A stretch of DNA of 64,000 bases. Source: Kitasatospora sp. NBC_00458. Its GTDB lineage: Bacteria; Actinomycetota; Actinomycetes; Streptomycetales; Streptomycetaceae. The notes beneath the pieces are model-generated. The model searched no databases, had not been told where the DNA came from, and was given only the letters and a program-made list of their open reading frames with translations. The stretch's first letter is position 1; every line of letters starts with the position of its first letter. Positions 20,126-29,795 of the stretch are shown here, piece after piece. Location of the stretch: contig NZ_CP107904.1 in the NCBI RefSeq assembly GCF_036013975.1, positions 1,984,001-2,048,000 on the forward strand. The letters are read 5' to 3'. The translations under genes were made by a program, and so were the position numbers.

Positions 20126-20857
20126 CTACCCGAACAGGTAGCCGAACACGGCGTCGCCGACCCGGTGGTCGGTGACCTCGGCGCCGTTGGCCTCCTCGCG
20201 GGCGAACTGGACGGCCTGCTGGAGCTTCTCGACCCGCTCCAGGAGTTCGTTCACCCGCCGGGCCGGGAGGGCGCCGGAGAACTTCACGGTCGTCCAGTAG
20301 CCGATGGCGACGTCCTCGTAGTACACCTCGACCTGCGCCGGGTGCTTCTCGGTCGCCTCGGCCTTCACGTGGTTGCGCGGGACCTTCTTGGTGCGGTTGG
20401 TGCGCACCGCCTCGGTCTTCCAGGAGTCCGTGGAGGCGTCGTGGTTCCAGGACTCGGCGGCGTCCAGCACCGGCAGCTTGCGGACGAACGTCCGCAGGTC
20501 GGTGAGCTGCTTCTCCAGGAAGAGCAGGTAGGTGACCGGGACGTCGGCGACGAGGGTGCGTCCGTCGACCACGACGTCGGCGCGGGCGGCGGTGTTGGCC
20601 CAGTCCTTGGTGGCGGTGACGTCGAACAGCCGGGTCAGGGTCGCGGCGGTCGTCCGCAGGACGTCCTCGGCCTTCACCTGGACGCGGGTGGACTCGGGGG
20701 GCAGCTGCTCGCCCTCCTCGTCCTTGGGCTGGTAGGTCCGGGAGATGCCGGCCAGCAGCGCGGGCTTCTGCAGGTCCTGGTGGGACTGCGTCAGCTCCTG
20801 GAACGACTTGGACTTGACGCCCTTTTCGACGGCGATGATCTGGTTCAGCTTGGACAC
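20126..20857 (-). CDS. Conserved actinobacterial/phage-type protein of unknown function (possibly DUF7873)
   Basis: 243 residues, GTG start at 20857. The N-terminus MSKLNQIIAVEKGVKSKSF is highly conserved among actinobacterial and, as far as I remember, actinophage proteins of unknown function; I believe Pfam lists it as DUF7873 but cannot check. It is soluble, mixed alpha/beta, with charged helices (LLFLEKQLTDLRTFVRKL and ELLERVEKLQQAVQFAREE). No catalytic motif is recognised. A TAGCGT -10-like hexamer 7 nt before the GTG suggests a leaderless transcript. The permuted tRNA array starts about 10 nt after its stop on the same strand with no terminator between, so they are probably one transcript; a role in handling that RNA is a hypothesis only. 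Confidence 0.8.
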   Translation of the reverse strand: MSKLNQIIAVEKGVKSKSFQELTQSHQDLQKPALLAGISRTYQPKDEEGEQLPPESTRVQVKAEDVLRTTAATLTRLFDVTATKDWANTAARADVVVDGRTLVADVPVTYLLFLEKQLTDLRTFVRKLPVLDAAESWNHDASTDSWKTEAVRTNRTKKVPRNHVKAEATEKHPAQVEVYYEDVAIGYWTTVKFSGALPARRVNELLERVEKLQQAVQFAREEANGAEVTDHRVGDAVFGYLFG

Positions 20858-20961
20858 GCCCCGGACGCTACCAGGACGTCCGTTCGACCGTCATCCGGAT
20901 TTCCCGGCCGGCCGCGGGGCCCCGGGGGGAGCGGGCGCCCGCGGCGCGGCGGGTGGGGGCC

Positions 20962-21801
20962 TCAGCTGTTGATGGCGTAGCTGTCGCCGTAGACCTTCCA
21001 CTTCAGCGGCGGGTTGAGGTCGAAGTTCCTGGCGTTGAGGAAGACCAGCTGCGCGGTGTCGACGCGGCTGGTGTCGGAGTGTGCGTCCTCCTGCTTCATG
21101 ACGACCTTCCGGGCGTCCAGGAACGCCTTGAGGTAGGTGGCCTCGTCGCCGCCCTGGGCGGGGGTCTTGGCCTTCTTCATGGCGGCCTTGCGGATGCCGC
21201 CGAAGCTGTCGGAGCTGGTGCCGGGTCCGTGCATGACGATGGCGTCGTAGTAGACGAACTGGCCGAGCGCGCGCAGGCCGTCGGACTTGGCCTGGCTGAC
21301 GGAGGGGTTGAAGTAGACGCGGTCGCGCTCGTCGTTCTGGGCCTGCTGGAAGACGGTGTCCTTGGCGGCGGTGGCCCAGTCGCGCTCGAAGGCGGAGCCG
21401 AGGCCGGCGTGCGACTCGGTGCCGTTGACCTTGCGCAGCGCGGGCAGGTACTTGGCGAGGACGTTGCCGGGCTTGACGTCGGTGTAGTGCTCGACGAGTT
21501 CGAGCATGTCGCCGGTGCCGGAACAGAAGCCGATGATGCCGGCCGTGTAGCCGCGGCCGTCCTTGATGTCCTCGATGTACTTGTACTGGGCCTTCCAGTC
21601 CAGCGAGGAGTTCTCGGCACTGGACACCAGCTGCATCGCGATGTCCTTCTTGTGCGGGTCGTCCAGGCCGACGGCGACGGCGGCCGCGGCCGAGGGCGCG
21701 GGCTGTGCGGCGTGGCCGACCCCGGCGGCCGCCACCGTGGCCGGGGCGGCGACCAGGAGGGCGGCGAGGGCGATCCCGGCGGTGCGGTGCTTGAGGCGCA
21801 T
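20962..21801 (-). CDS. csn: Secreted chitosanase, GH46
   Basis: 279 residues. A Sec signal peptide (about 1-45, ending near the Ala-rich AAQPAPSAAAA) precedes a catalytic domain nearly identical in layout to the Streptomyces sp. N174 chitosanase. The catalytic Glu is in SSAENSSLDWK (Glu63) and the general base Asp in DGRGYTAGI (Asp81). It hydrolyses beta-1,4-glucosamine polymers outside the cell. A perfect palindrome at 21852-21872 lies 50 bp upstream and fits a CsnR-type operator. Confidence 0.96.
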   Translation of the reverse strand: MRLKHRTAGIALAALLVAAPATVAAAGVGHAAQPAPSAAAAVAVGLDDPHKKDIAMQLVSSAENSSLDWKAQYKYIEDIKDGRGYTAGIIGFCSGTGDMLELVEHYTDVKPGNVLAKYLPALRKVNGTESHAGLGSAFERDWATAAKDTVFQQAQNDERDRVYFNPSVSQAKSDGLRALGQFVYYDAIVMHGPGTSSDSFGGIRKAAMKKAKTPAQGGDEATYLKAFLDARKVVMKQEDAHSDTSRVDTAQLVFLNARNFDLNPPLKWKVYGDSYAINS

Positions 21802-21851
21802 CTGACGCTCCGTTTCCTCGGCCCGGGCAGGGGGTACCCGGGCTCCATGGG

Positions 21852-21872
21852 AGTTAGGAAACTTTCCTAACT
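21852..21872. promoter_or_regulatory. CsnR-box-like palindrome upstream of chitosanase
   Basis: A 21-bp perfect inverted repeat with core TTAGGAAACTTTCCTAA. ROK-family repressor CsnR of S. lividans is known to bind an AGGAAA/TTTCCT palindrome before csnA; this is the equivalent position. Confidence 0.8.
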
Positions 21873-22002
21873 AAGAGATAGCGCCCATCGGAGCACGTTC
21901 GCAAGGGCTTTGACCGAATCACTTCAAACCACCCGGCGCGCGCGGCCCCGAGGGGTCCTGCGGCCCGGGCGGGGGCGCCGGCCCACCCGCACCCCCGGAC
22001 AC

Positions 22003-22054
22003 GCCGAAGGGCCCCCGCCCGGACGGAGGAACGTCCGGGCGGGGGCCCTTCGGC
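22003..22054. terminator. Very strong terminator after pheT
   Basis: 23-bp perfect stem (22003-22025 with 22032-22054) and 6-nt loop, 13 bp past the pheT stop. Confidence 0.85.
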
Positions 22055-22066
22055 GAGCAGCGCGGA

Positions 22067-24568
22067 TCAGGCGCCGCGCAGCACCGCCCCGGTGCGGGCG
22101 ACGGCCTCGGCGACGGCCGCCTCGCGGGCGGCGGTCGCCTCGTCGGCGGTCAGCGTCCGGTCCCCGGCGCGGAACCGCAGCGCGTACGCCAGCGACTTCC
22201 GGCCCTCGCCGACCTGCTCGCCGGTGAACACGTCGAACAGCCGGATGGCCTCCAGCAGTTCACCGGCCCCCGTACGCAGCGCGGCCTCCACCTCGGCGGC
22301 CGGCACGGCGGCGTCGACGATCAGCGCGACGTCCTGGGTGGCCACCGGGAAGCCGGAGACCGCCGGGCCGGAGACCCGCTCGGCACCGTCGGCGGTCAGC
22401 AGGTCGAGGTCGACCTCCATCGCGGCGGTCCGCTCCGGCAGGCCCAGCGACTTGACCACGCGCGGGTGCAGCTCACCGGCGTGGCCGACCACCCGGTCGG
22501 TGCCGGCCACGACCAGCTCGGCGCAGCGGCCCGGGTGCCAGGGCAGCAGCTGCCCCCGGCGCACGGTCAGCTCGACGCCGGCGGCGCGGGCCACCGTGCG
22601 GGCCGCCTCGACGGCGTCCGCCCAGGAGGCCCCGGCGCCCTTGCCCCACCAGCCGGACGGCAGCCGCTCGCCGGCCAGCGCGACGGCGACCCGGCGCGGC
22701 TGGTGCGGCAGCGCCGCGTCCAGCGCGGCCAGCTCCGCGTCGCTGGGGCGGCGGTCGACGGCCGGGCGCGGCGCGACGGACAGCTCGTCCTTGGGCAGGA
22801 AGACCGTGCCGGTCTCGAAGACCGCCAGGTCGGTGTTCCCGCGGCCGACGTTGCGGCGCAGCGCCCCGAGCAGGCCCGGCAGCAGCGTGGTGCGCAGCGC
22901 CGGCTCCTCGTCGCTCAGCGGGTTGACCAGCTTGACCGTGCGGCGGCGGCGGTCGTCCTTCTCCAGGCCGAGCCCGTCGAAGGCGGCCTCGCCGACGAAC
23001 GGGTAGTTGTTGACCTCGACGTAGCCGGTGCCGGCCAGCGCCACGCCGACCCGGCGGTGGATCCGCTGGGCCTCGGTCAGGCCCTTGCCCGGCGGCACGG
23101 TGGGCATCCGGGCGGGCACGTTGTCGTAGCCCTCAAGCCGGATGACCTCCTCGGCGAGGTCGTACGGGTCGGTGAGGTCGGGGCGCCAGGTCGGCGGGGT
23201 GACCTCCAGGACGTCGGCGCCCGCGACGGAGCAGCCGATCTCCTGGAGCCGCCGGGTGACGGTCTCGCGGCCGTACCCGGTGCCGGCGACGCGGTCGGGC
23301 AGGTCGGCGGCGATGGTGATGGTGCGCACCGGGTGCGGGGCGGCGATGTCGGTGACACCGGCCTCGGCGGTGCCGCCGGCGATCAGCACGAGCAGGTCGA
23401 CGGCGCGCTGGGCGGCGGCGCGGGTGGCCTCCGGGTCGACGCCGCGCTCGAAGCGCTTGGACGCCTCGGAGGGCAGCTTGTGGCGCTTGGCGCCGCGGGC
23501 GATGGCGACCGGGTCGAAGTGCGCCGCCTCGATGATCACCTCGGTGGTGCCGGGGCCGGCGGCCGGGTCGAGGATCTCGGTGGAGGCGCCGCCCATGACG
23601 CCGGCCAGGCCGATCGGGCCGCTGTTGTCGCAGATCAGCAGGTCCTCGGCGGACAGCGTGCGCTTGACGCCGTCGAGGGTGGTGAGGGTCTCGCCCTGCT
23701 CCGCGCGGCGGACGGTGATCGGGCCGTCGACGCGCTGCTTGTCGTAGGCGTGGAGCGGCTGGCCGACCTCAAGCATCACGTAGTTGGTGATGTCGACGGC
23801 CAGCGAGATCGGGCGGATGCCCGACTTCTGCAGGCGGCGCTGGAGCCAGATCGGGGACTTGGCCGCCGGGTCGAGGCCGATCACGGTGCGGGCCACGAAC
23901 CGGTCGCAGCCGGCCGGGTCGGCGACCTTCACCAGGTAGCCGAAGGAGTTGGCCGGCGGGACGTCGAGCAGTGCCGGGTCGGCCAGCGGCAGCCCGTAGG
24001 CGGCGGCGGCCTCGCGGGCGACGCCGCGCATGGACAGGCAGTAGCCGCGGTCCGGGGTGACGGCGATGTCGAGCACCTCGTCGACGAGCTGGAGCAGCTC
24101 GACGGCGTCGGTGCCGGGCTCGTACTCGGGCGGGAGCACGATGATGCCGTCGTGGTCGTCGCCCATGCCCAGCTCGCGGGCGGAGCAGATCATGCCGGCC
24201 GAGGTGTGGCCGTAGGTCTGGCGGGCGGCGATCGGGAACGGGCCGGGCAGCACGGCGCCCGGGAGGACCACGACGACCTTGTCGCCGACGGCGAAGTTGG
24301 TGGCGCCGCAGACGATCTCCTGCGGGGCGCCGGTGCCGTTGGCGTCGCCGACGTTGACGAAGCAGTGCCGGATCGGCTTCTTGAAGCCGGTCAGCTCCTC
24401 GATGGAGAGCACCTCGCCGACCACCAGCGGGCCCTTGAGGTCGCCGCCGAGCTGCTCGACGGTCTCGACCTCCAGGCCGGCCCGGACCAGGCGCTCGGCC
24501 ACGTCACGGCCGGTCTCGCCGGCCGGCAGGTCGACGTACTCGCGCAGCCAGGAAAGCGGGACGCGCAT
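22067..24568 (-). CDS. pheT: Phenylalanyl-tRNA synthetase beta subunit
   Basis: 833 residues, the normal length for the bacterial beta chain. Domain order is intact: N-terminal B1 and the tRNA-binding OB domain (about 40-155, [17 protein letters not shown]), B3/B4 (about 210-400), the B5 metal-site region, the catalytic-like core and the C-terminal anticodon-binding FDX-ACB domain ([12 protein letters not shown] near 740). The ATG at 24568 shares one base with the pheS stop (TGATG). It forms the alpha2-beta2 enzyme with PheS. Confidence 0.98.
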   Translation of the reverse strand: MRVPLSWLREYVDLPAGETGRDVAERLVRAGLEVETVEQLGGDLKGPLVVGEVLSIEELTGFKKPIRHCFVNVGDANGTGAPQEIVCGATNFAVGDKVVVVLPGAVLPGPFPIAARQTYGHTSAGMICSARELGMGDDHDGIIVLPPEYEPGTDAVELLQLVDEVLDIAVTPDRGYCLSMRGVAREAAAAYGLPLADPALLDVPPANSFGYLVKVADPAGCDRFVARTVIGLDPAAKSPIWLQRRLQKSGIRPISLAVDITNYVMLEVGQPLHAYDKQRVDGPITVRRAEQGETLTTLDGVKRTLSAEDLLICDNSGPIGLAGVMGGASTEILDPAAGPGTTEVIIEAAHFDPVAIARGAKRHKLPSEASKRFERGVDPEATRAAAQRAVDLLVLIAGGTAEAGVTDIAAPHPVRTITIAADLPDRVAGTGYGRETVTRRLQEIGCSVAGADVLEVTPPTWRPDLTDPYDLAEEVIRLEGYDNVPARMPTVPPGKGLTEAQRIHRRVGVALAGTGYVEVNNYPFVGEAAFDGLGLEKDDRRRRTVKLVNPLSDEEPALRTTLLPGLLGALRRNVGRGNTDLAVFETGTVFLPKDELSVAPRPAVDRRPSDAELAALDAALPHQPRRVAVALAGERLPSGWWGKGAGASWADAVEAARTVARAAGVELTVRRGQLLPWHPGRCAELVVAGTDRVVGHAGELHPRVVKSLGLPERTAAMEVDLDLLTADGAERVSGPAVSGFPVATQDVALIVDAAVPAAEVEAALRTGAGELLEAIRLFDVFTGEQVGEGRKSLAYALRFRAGDRTLTADEATAAREAAVAEAVARTGAVLRGA

Positions 24569-25689
24569 CAGATCTCCATCCCGAACGGGAGGGTGAAACG
24601 CACGTCACCCTCGACCATGTCGCGCATGTCGGCGACGTTGTGACGGTTCATCAGGATCCGCTCCAGGCCCAGGCCGAAGGCGAACCCGCTGTAGCGGTTG
24701 GGGTCGACGCCGCAGGCGACCAGCACCCGGGGGTTGACGACGCCGCAGCCGCCGAGCTCGATCCAGCCCTCGGAACCGCAGGTCCGGCAGGGCTTGTCGG
24801 GGTTGCCCACCGACTCGCCGCGGCAGACGAAGCACTGCAGGTCGATCTCGGCGCTCGGCTCGGTGAACGGGAAGTACGAGGGCCGCCAGCGCAGCTCCAG
24901 GCCGTCGCCGATCAGGGTCGAGACCAGCTGCTCGATGGTGCCCTTGAGGTCGGCGAAGGTGATGCCCTCGTCCACGGCGAGGCCCTCGACCTGGCGGAAG
25001 ACCGGGGTGTGGGTGGCGTCCAGCTCGTCGGTCCGGTAGACCCGGCCGGGGCAGACGACGTACACGGGGGGCTCGCGGTCGAGCATGGTGCGCGCCTGGA
25101 CCGGGGAGGTCTGGGTGCGCAGCACCACGCCGGAGTCGGCGGAGCCGTCCGGGGCCTGGACGAAGAAGGTGTCCTGCATGGACCGGGCCGGGTGGTCCGG
25201 GCCCAGGTTGAGCGCGTCGAAGTTGAGCCACTCGGCCTCGACCTCGGGGCCCTCGGCGACCTGGTAGCCCATCGCGACGAAGGTGTCCTCGATGCGCTCG
25301 GCCAGCGTGGTCAGCGGGTGGCGGGCGCCGCGCGGGGTGCGGTCGTACGGCAGCGTGACGTCCACCGCCTCCTCGACCAGCACGCGGGCGTCGCGCTCCG
25401 CCTCCAGCTCGGTCTGCCGCCTGGCGAGCGCCTGGTTGACGGCGCCCCGGGCCTGGCCGATCAGCTTGCCGGCCGCGGCCTTGGCGTGCGGGGGCAGGGC
25501 GCCGATCTCGCGGTTGGCGAGGGAGAGCGCGGAACGGTCGCCGGTGTGGGCGACCTTGGCCTGCTTCAGCTCGTCGAGGCTGGTGGCGGCGGCGAACGCG
25601 GCGACGGCCTCGTCCCTGGCCGCCTCCACCACCTCGGGCTTGAGTGCCTCGACCTCGACCGGGTCGTACGACTTGTTGGGTGCCGACAT
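24568..25689 (-). CDS. pheS: Phenylalanyl-tRNA synthetase alpha subunit
   Basis: 373 residues: N-terminal coiled-coil (about 1-110) for tRNA binding, then class II catalytic core with motif 2 ([21 protein letters not shown], core [15 protein letters not shown]) and motif 3 [22 protein letters not shown] cysteine pair typical of actinobacterial PheS is present. The start at 25689 is preceded by GGGAAAG. First gene of the pheST operon. Confidence 0.98.
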   Translation of the reverse strand: MSAPNKSYDPVEVEALKPEVVEAARDEAVAAFAAATSLDELKQAKVAHTGDRSALSLANREIGALPPHAKAAAGKLIGQARGAVNQALARRQTELEAERDARVLVEEAVDVTLPYDRTPRGARHPLTTLAERIEDTFVAMGYQVAEGPEVEAEWLNFDALNLGPDHPARSMQDTFFVQAPDGSADSGVVLRTQTSPVQARTMLDREPPVYVVCPGRVYRTDELDATHTPVFRQVEGLAVDEGITFADLKGTIEQLVSTLIGDGLELRWRPSYFPFTEPSAEIDLQCFVCRGESVGNPDKPCRTCGSEGWIELGGCGVVNPRVLVACGVDPNRYSGFAFGLGLERILMNRHNVADMRDMVEGDVRFTLPFGMEI

Positions 25690-25995
25690 CTCTATCTTTC
25701 CCGTGCTCCTGCTCGTCCGTGCTCAGGTAAGGGGGGCTCGCTCCCTCCTGGCCCGCCAGCGGGCAGGAGGGTCCCATCGCGTCACGCCCGGCGTGGCCGG
25801 GGCGCGGGCAGCCCGCTCGCCGGGCGGCACGATCCGGGGGGATCTCCGCGCGGGGAGGAGGGGTGTCCGCGGCACAACCGCGCAGGGCGTCCCACAACGC
25901 CAAAGGTCGAGTGTAGTCGCAGCGCGTAGCGCGGCTGCCGTGAAGCCCTTCCGGGGGCCGCTCCCGGCGTCGTGCGCCGGTGGTCGGGCTCCGGC
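25690..25995. other. 306-bp pheST leader/promoter region
   Basis: On the minus strand a TACACT -10 hexamer lies at 25910-25915. Downstream of it is a strong hairpin at 25743-25771 (CCCTCCT/AGGAGGG plus GCCCG/CGGGC with one bulge). I find no leader peptide rich in Phe codons and no T-box core, so regulation is unresolved; the hairpin may be a transcript-stability or attenuation element. Confidence 0.5.
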
Positions 25996-27099
25996 TCAGA
26001 GCATGAAGTCGGGCACCCCGGAGGGCAGGATAAATCGGAACCGGGCGCCACCGCCGGGTGCGCGGTCGACGCGGATCGAGCCGCCGTGGGCCTCGACGAT
26101 GCCCTTGACGATGTAGAGGCCCAGGCCGGTGCCGCCGCGCTTGGAGCCGCGCCAGAAGCGGGTGAAGACGCGCGGCATCGAGTCCTCGGGGATGCCGCTG
26201 CCTTCGTCGCTCACGGTGACCGCTGTGCCTTCCACGATGCGGGGCGGGGTGCCGGAGCGCTCCCAGACGGGTGCCTCCACGACCTCCTTGGCGGGTGCCA
26301 CCTCGATGGTGACAGTCCCCTCGCCGTGGCGCACGGCATTTTCCAGCAGGTTGGCCAGCACCTGGTCGACCTTGTCCGGGTCGGCCCACAGGACGGTCAG
26401 CGGCTCGGCGACGCGGATGTCGAAGCGCTCCTCGGGGATGCCGGTGGCGACCTTGCGCTCGACGTGCCGGCGGACGGCGGCGGCCAGGTCGACGACCTGC
26501 TTGCGCAGCTCCAGCCGTCCGGCGTCGATCCGGGAGATGTCCAGCAGTTCGGCGATCAGCCGGGTGACCCGGTCGGCGTCGGCGTCGACGGTCTCCAGCA
26601 TCAGCCGCTTCTGCCCGTCGGTGAACCGCTCCCACTTGGCGAGCAGGGTCGCGGTGAACCCCTTGACGCTCGTCAGCGGCGAACGCAGCTCGTGCGCGAC
26701 GGTGGCGATCAGCTCGGCGTGGCTGCGCTCGGTGCGGCGGCGCGCCTCGGTGCCGCGCAGGGCGATCACCAGCCGCTGCAGCGGCCCCTGCGGGAGCGTG
26801 CGGACGTACCGGGCGGAGACCAGCACCTCGCGGCCGCCGGGCAGCAGGAGGTTGCGCTCGGGCTGGCTGGTCCGGATCGCCAGGCCGCCGTACGGGTCGG
26901 TCAGCTGCCACCAGCGGCGGCCGTCGAGGTCCTCCAGCGGGAGGGCGTCCTCCAGCGTGCTGCCGAGGGCGGCCTGCGGGTGGATGCCGGTCAGCCGGGC
27001 GGCGGCGCGGTTGAAGCAGACCACCCGGCCCAGGGCGTCGGCGACCACCAGGCCGTCCGGCAGGTCGTCCGGGTCGAGCTCTGGCCCGCTGCCGACCAT
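25996..27099 (-). CDS. PAS-domain sensor histidine kinase (orphan)
   Basis: 367 residues from the ATG at 27099 (GGGGAGG 8 nt upstream). A PAS domain occupies about 15-115 (GLVVADALGRVVCFNRAAAR), followed by HisKA with the phosphoacceptor HELRSPLTSVKG (about 135-146) and an HATPase domain with N box LLENAVRHG and G2 motif GTGLGLYIVKGIVEAHGG. There are no transmembrane segments, so a cytosolic signal is likely. No response regulator is adjacent. The same kinase sits between pheS and the SpoU methyltransferase in other streptomycetes as far as I recall. Confidence 0.93.
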   Translation of the reverse strand: MVGSGPELDPDDLPDGLVVADALGRVVCFNRAAARLTGIHPQAALGSTLEDALPLEDLDGRRWWQLTDPYGGLAIRTSQPERNLLLPGGREVLVSARYVRTLPQGPLQRLVIALRGTEARRRTERSHAELIATVAHELRSPLTSVKGFTATLLAKWERFTDGQKRLMLETVDADADRVTRLIAELLDISRIDAGRLELRKQVVDLAAAVRRHVERKVATGIPEERFDIRVAEPLTVLWADPDKVDQVLANLLENAVRHGEGTVTIEVAPAKEVVEAPVWERSGTPPRIVEGTAVTVSDEGSGIPEDSMPRVFTRFWRGSKRGGTGLGLYIVKGIVEAHGGSIRVDRAPGGGARFRFILPSGVPDFML

Positions 27100-27202
27100 G
27101 GGTGTCCTCCCCGATTACCCACCGTGTCTTTCCCCCCACCGAGGCAGACCCTAGCGTCTCCCAGCGCCCGGTCATAGGGTCCGCGACGACTTGTGGGGGC
27201 GG

Positions 27203-28069
27203 CTACCCCGCCGCGCGGCACCCGCCGGGCGAGCGCTGGGCCCGGGCGGAGGCGTAGAGGCAGACGGCGGCGGCGGTGGCCAGGTTGAGGCTCTCGGCGT
27301 GCCCGTGGATCGGGACGCGCACCACCTCGTCGGCGAGCGCGCGGGTCTCCTCCGGGAGCCCCCAGGCCTCGTTGCCGAACACCCATGCGCCGGGCGCGCC
27401 CAGGGTGCCCTCGTCGAGCTCGCGGTCCAGGTCGCGCTCCCCCGCCCCGTCGGCGGCGAGCACCCGGACGCCGGCCCCGCGAAGGCGCCCGATGGCCTCC
27501 TCGACCGGCACGCCGACGGCGACCGGCAGGTGGAACAGGCTGCCGACGGAGGCCCGGACCGCCTTCGGGTTGTACAGGTCCACCGAGGCGTCGGTGAGCA
27601 CCACGGCGTCGGCGCCGGCCGCGTCGGCGGTGCGCAGCACGGTGCCGGCGTTCCCGGGGTCCCGGACGTGGGCGAGCACCGCGACGAGCCTGGGGCGGGC
27701 GGCGAGCACCTCGTCGAACGGCGTGTCGATGAAGCGGCAGAGCGCGACGATGCCCTGGGGGGTCACGGTGTCGCAGATCCCGGCGATGACCTCGTCGGTG
27801 GCGGTGAGCACCGGCAGGCCCTCGGCGAGGGCGGCGTCGACGATGCCGGCGTGCCGGTCGGCGGCCTCCGGGGTGGCGTAGACCTCGACGACGGCGTGCT
27901 CGCCCGAGTCCGGCAGCCGCCCGAACGCGATGGCCTCGCGGACGGCCTGCGGGCCCTCGGCGAGGAAGCGGCGTTCCTTGCCGCGCTGGCTCCGCTTGGC
28001 GAGGCGCCGGGCGGCGACCACCCGGGGCGAGCGCAGGGAGGTCAGCAGGGGGGTGTCGGTGCTCGGCAT
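27203..28069 (-). CDS. SpoU/TrmH-family RNA 2'-O-methyltransferase
   Basis: 288 residues from the ATG at 28069. The N-terminal substrate-binding domain includes RFLAEGPQAVREAI. The SPOUT domain carries the three motifs: LAHVRDPGNAGTVLRTADA (motif 1), WVFGNEAWGLPEE (motif 2) and VPIHGHAESLNLATAAAVCLY (motif 3; core PIHGHAESLNLATAA). This predicts ribose 2'-O methylation of tRNA or rRNA. It lies downstream of rplT beyond a terminator. Confidence 0.93.
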   Translation of the reverse strand: MPSTDTPLLTSLRSPRVVAARRLAKRSQRGKERRFLAEGPQAVREAIAFGRLPDSGEHAVVEVYATPEAADRHAGIVDAALAEGLPVLTATDEVIAGICDTVTPQGIVALCRFIDTPFDEVLAARPRLVAVLAHVRDPGNAGTVLRTADAAGADAVVLTDASVDLYNPKAVRASVGSLFHLPVAVGVPVEEAIGRLRGAGVRVLAADGAGERDLDRELDEGTLGAPGAWVFGNEAWGLPEETRALADEVVRVPIHGHAESLNLATAAAVCLYASARAQRSPGGCRAAG

Positions 28070-28121
28070 GATCTCGTCTCTGTGCGGGCTCTGTACGGAC
28101 CGGCGGCGGTCGGAACGCAAA

Positions 28122-28155
28122 ACCGGACCCGCAGGATCGAGCCTGCGGGTCCGGT
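28122..28155 (-). terminator. Intrinsic terminator after rplT
   Basis: 14-bp stem (28122-28135 with 28142-28155), 6-nt loop, followed on the minus strand by TTTTGCG. It closes infC-rpmI-rplT. Confidence 0.85.
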
Positions 28156-28182
28156 CAGCTCGACTCGACTGATCCAGGAAGA

Positions 28183-28578
28183 TCAGGCGGCGTCGGCGGC
28201 GGCCTTCGGGGCGTTCACGTCGGCCGGCAGCGCCTTCTGGGCGACCTCGACCAGGGTGGCGAACGCGCCCGGGTCGTTGACGGCGAGGTCGGCCAGCATC
28301 TTGCGGTCGATCTCGACGCTGGCGGCCTTCAGGCCCTGCACGAAGCGGTTGTAGGTGATGCCGTTGGCACGGGCCGCAGCGTTGATGCGCTGGATCCACA
28401 GCTGACGGAAGTCGCCCTTGCGCTTCTTGCGGTCGTTGAAGTTGTAGACCAGCGAGTGGGTGACCTGCTCCTTGGCCTTGCGGTACAGGCGCGAGCGCTG
28501 GCCGCGGTAGCCGCTGGCGCGCTCCAGGATGACCCGGCGCTTCTTGTGGGCGTTGACTGCCCGCTTGACGCGTGCCAC
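28183..28578 (-). CDS. rplT: 50S ribosomal protein L20
   Basis: 131 residues, beginning [20 protein letters not shown] and containing the classic [17 protein letters not shown] and [15 protein letters not shown] stretches. The last dozen residues are an Ala-rich tail seen in actinobacteria. L20 binds 23S rRNA early in 50S assembly and is a known autogenous repressor of infC-rpmI-rplT in other bacteria. Confidence 0.98.
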   Translation of the reverse strand: MARVKRAVNAHKKRRVILERASGYRGQRSRLYRKAKEQVTHSLVYNFNDRKKRKGDFRQLWIQRINAAARANGITYNRFVQGLKAASVEIDRKMLADLAVNDPGAFATLVEVAQKALPADVNAPKAAADAA

Positions 28579-28687
28579 TTGATTACTCCTTGGGTTGGAC
28601 CACGGACTACTTCACGTGGTCCGTCATTCGAATGGGTCGGGAAGGATCAGCTGCCCCGCACACGGCTCGCACCGGGCGGGAGGGCGA

Positions 28688-28882
28688 TCACTTGCCGAGA
28701 AGCTTCTTGATCTTCTTGGCGTCAGCGGGGGCCAGCTCGACGGTGCCGGCCAGCTTGCGGGTCAGCGTCGAGGGCTTGTGCTCCAGGAGGTGGCGACGGC
28801 CGGCGCGCTCGCGCAGGACCTTGCCGGAGCCACTGATCTTGAAGCGCTTGCTGGCGCCACTGTGCGTCTTCTGCTTCGGCAT
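28688..28882 (-). CDS. rpmI: 50S ribosomal protein L35
   Basis: 64 residues from the ATG at 28882, beginning [20 protein letters not shown], with the [10 protein letters not shown] segment. Middle gene of the operon, 110 bp before rplT. Confidence 0.97.
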   Translation of the reverse strand: MPKQKTHSGASKRFKISGSGKVLRERAGRRHLLEHKPSTLTRKLAGTVELAPADAKKIKKLLGK

Positions 28883-29021
28883 TTCGCCGTATCTCCTCGT
28901 CGGTCCGTCCACGCCCGCGCGGTGTGCGCCGCGCGGGCGTGAAGGATGGATCTGCGGTGACCGGGCGGGCGCCCCGTCTCCGTGGTGGCCGGTCCCCCGG
29001 GCCGCCCTGGCCGGTGAAGGC

Positions 29022-29795
29022 TCAGGCGCCCTGGGAGGCCTCGGCCGGCTGCTCGACCTCGGCGGCGGCCTCGACGTCGGCCTCGACGACGGCCTCGGCG
29101 GCCTCATCGTTGTCGTCGGCGTCGTCGATCTCGTCGGCCTCGGCCTCGGCCTCGGCGGCGGCGTTCTCGGCCTCAAGCGCGGCGTCGTCGTCGTCCGCGG
29201 CGGCGTCCGGGCCGGTGTTCCGGCCCTGGCGCTCGGCCTTGCGGGCGTCCGCGATCGCGCGGGCCTCGGCCATCGCCTCGGTCTTCTTCTTGTGCGGGCC
29301 GAGAACCATGATCATGTTACGGCCGTCCTGCTTCGGCGAGGACTCGATGAAGCCCAGGTCCTGGACGTCGTCGGCGAGCCGCTGGAGCAGTCGGAAGCCC
29401 AGCTCGGGGCGGGACTGCTCACGACCGCGGAACATGATCGTGATCTTGACCTTGTCGCCCTGCTTGAGGAACCGAACGACGTGACCCTTCTTGGTGTCAT
29501 AGTCGTGCGGGTCGATCTTCGGCCGGAGCTTCATCTCCTTGATGACCGTGTGCGCCTGGTTCTTGCGCGCCTCACGGGCCTTCATGGCCGACTCGTACTT
29601 GAACTTGCCGTAGTCCATGAGCTTGCACACCGGCGGCCGGGCGGTCGCCGCGACCTCGACCAGGTCGAGGTCGTACTCCTGCGCGAGCTCCAGCGCCTTG
29701 GCAAGCGGCACGATGCCGACCTGCTCGCCGCTGGGACCGACGAGTCGCACCTCGGGGACGCGAATCCGGTCGTTGATGCGGGGCTCGGTGCTGAT
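29022..29795 (-). CDS. infC: Translation initiation factor IF-3, apparent ATC start
   Basis: 257 residues if started at the ATC at 29795. The segment [19 protein letters not shown] is the conserved IF-3 N-terminus, and no ATG, GTG or TTG occurs upstream in frame; GAGGAGG precedes the ATC by 4 nt. Starting at the GTG at 29750 would remove conserved INDRIRVPE. Rare AUU/AUC/AUA starts are a known autoregulatory device of infC. The N domain, linker and C domain ([17 protein letters not shown]) are followed by a 60-residue Ala/Glu/Asp-rich acidic tail typical of streptomycetes. First gene of infC-rpmI-rplT. Confidence 0.95.
   Translation of the reverse strand: MSTEPRINDRIRVPEVRLVGPSGEQVGIVPLAKALELAQEYDLDLVEVAATARPPVCKLMDYGKFKYESAMKAREARKNQAHTVIKEMKLRPKIDPHDYDTKKGHVVRFLKQGDKVKITIMFRGREQSRPELGFRLLQRLADDVQDLGFIESSPKQDGRNMIMVLGPHKKKTEAMAEARAIADARKAERQGRNTGPDAAADDDDAALEAENAAAEAEAEADEIDDADDNDEAAEAVVEADVEAAAEVEQPAEASQGA

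Noticed and set aside
20126..20857. Prophage or integrative element at the tRNA-like locus
   Set aside because: Although the protein family also occurs in phages, there is no integrase, no att duplication and no base-composition shift in flanking genes.
25743..25985. T-box or Phe-rich leader peptide before pheS
   Set aside because: No T-box core sequence and no short frame with clustered Phe codons was found.
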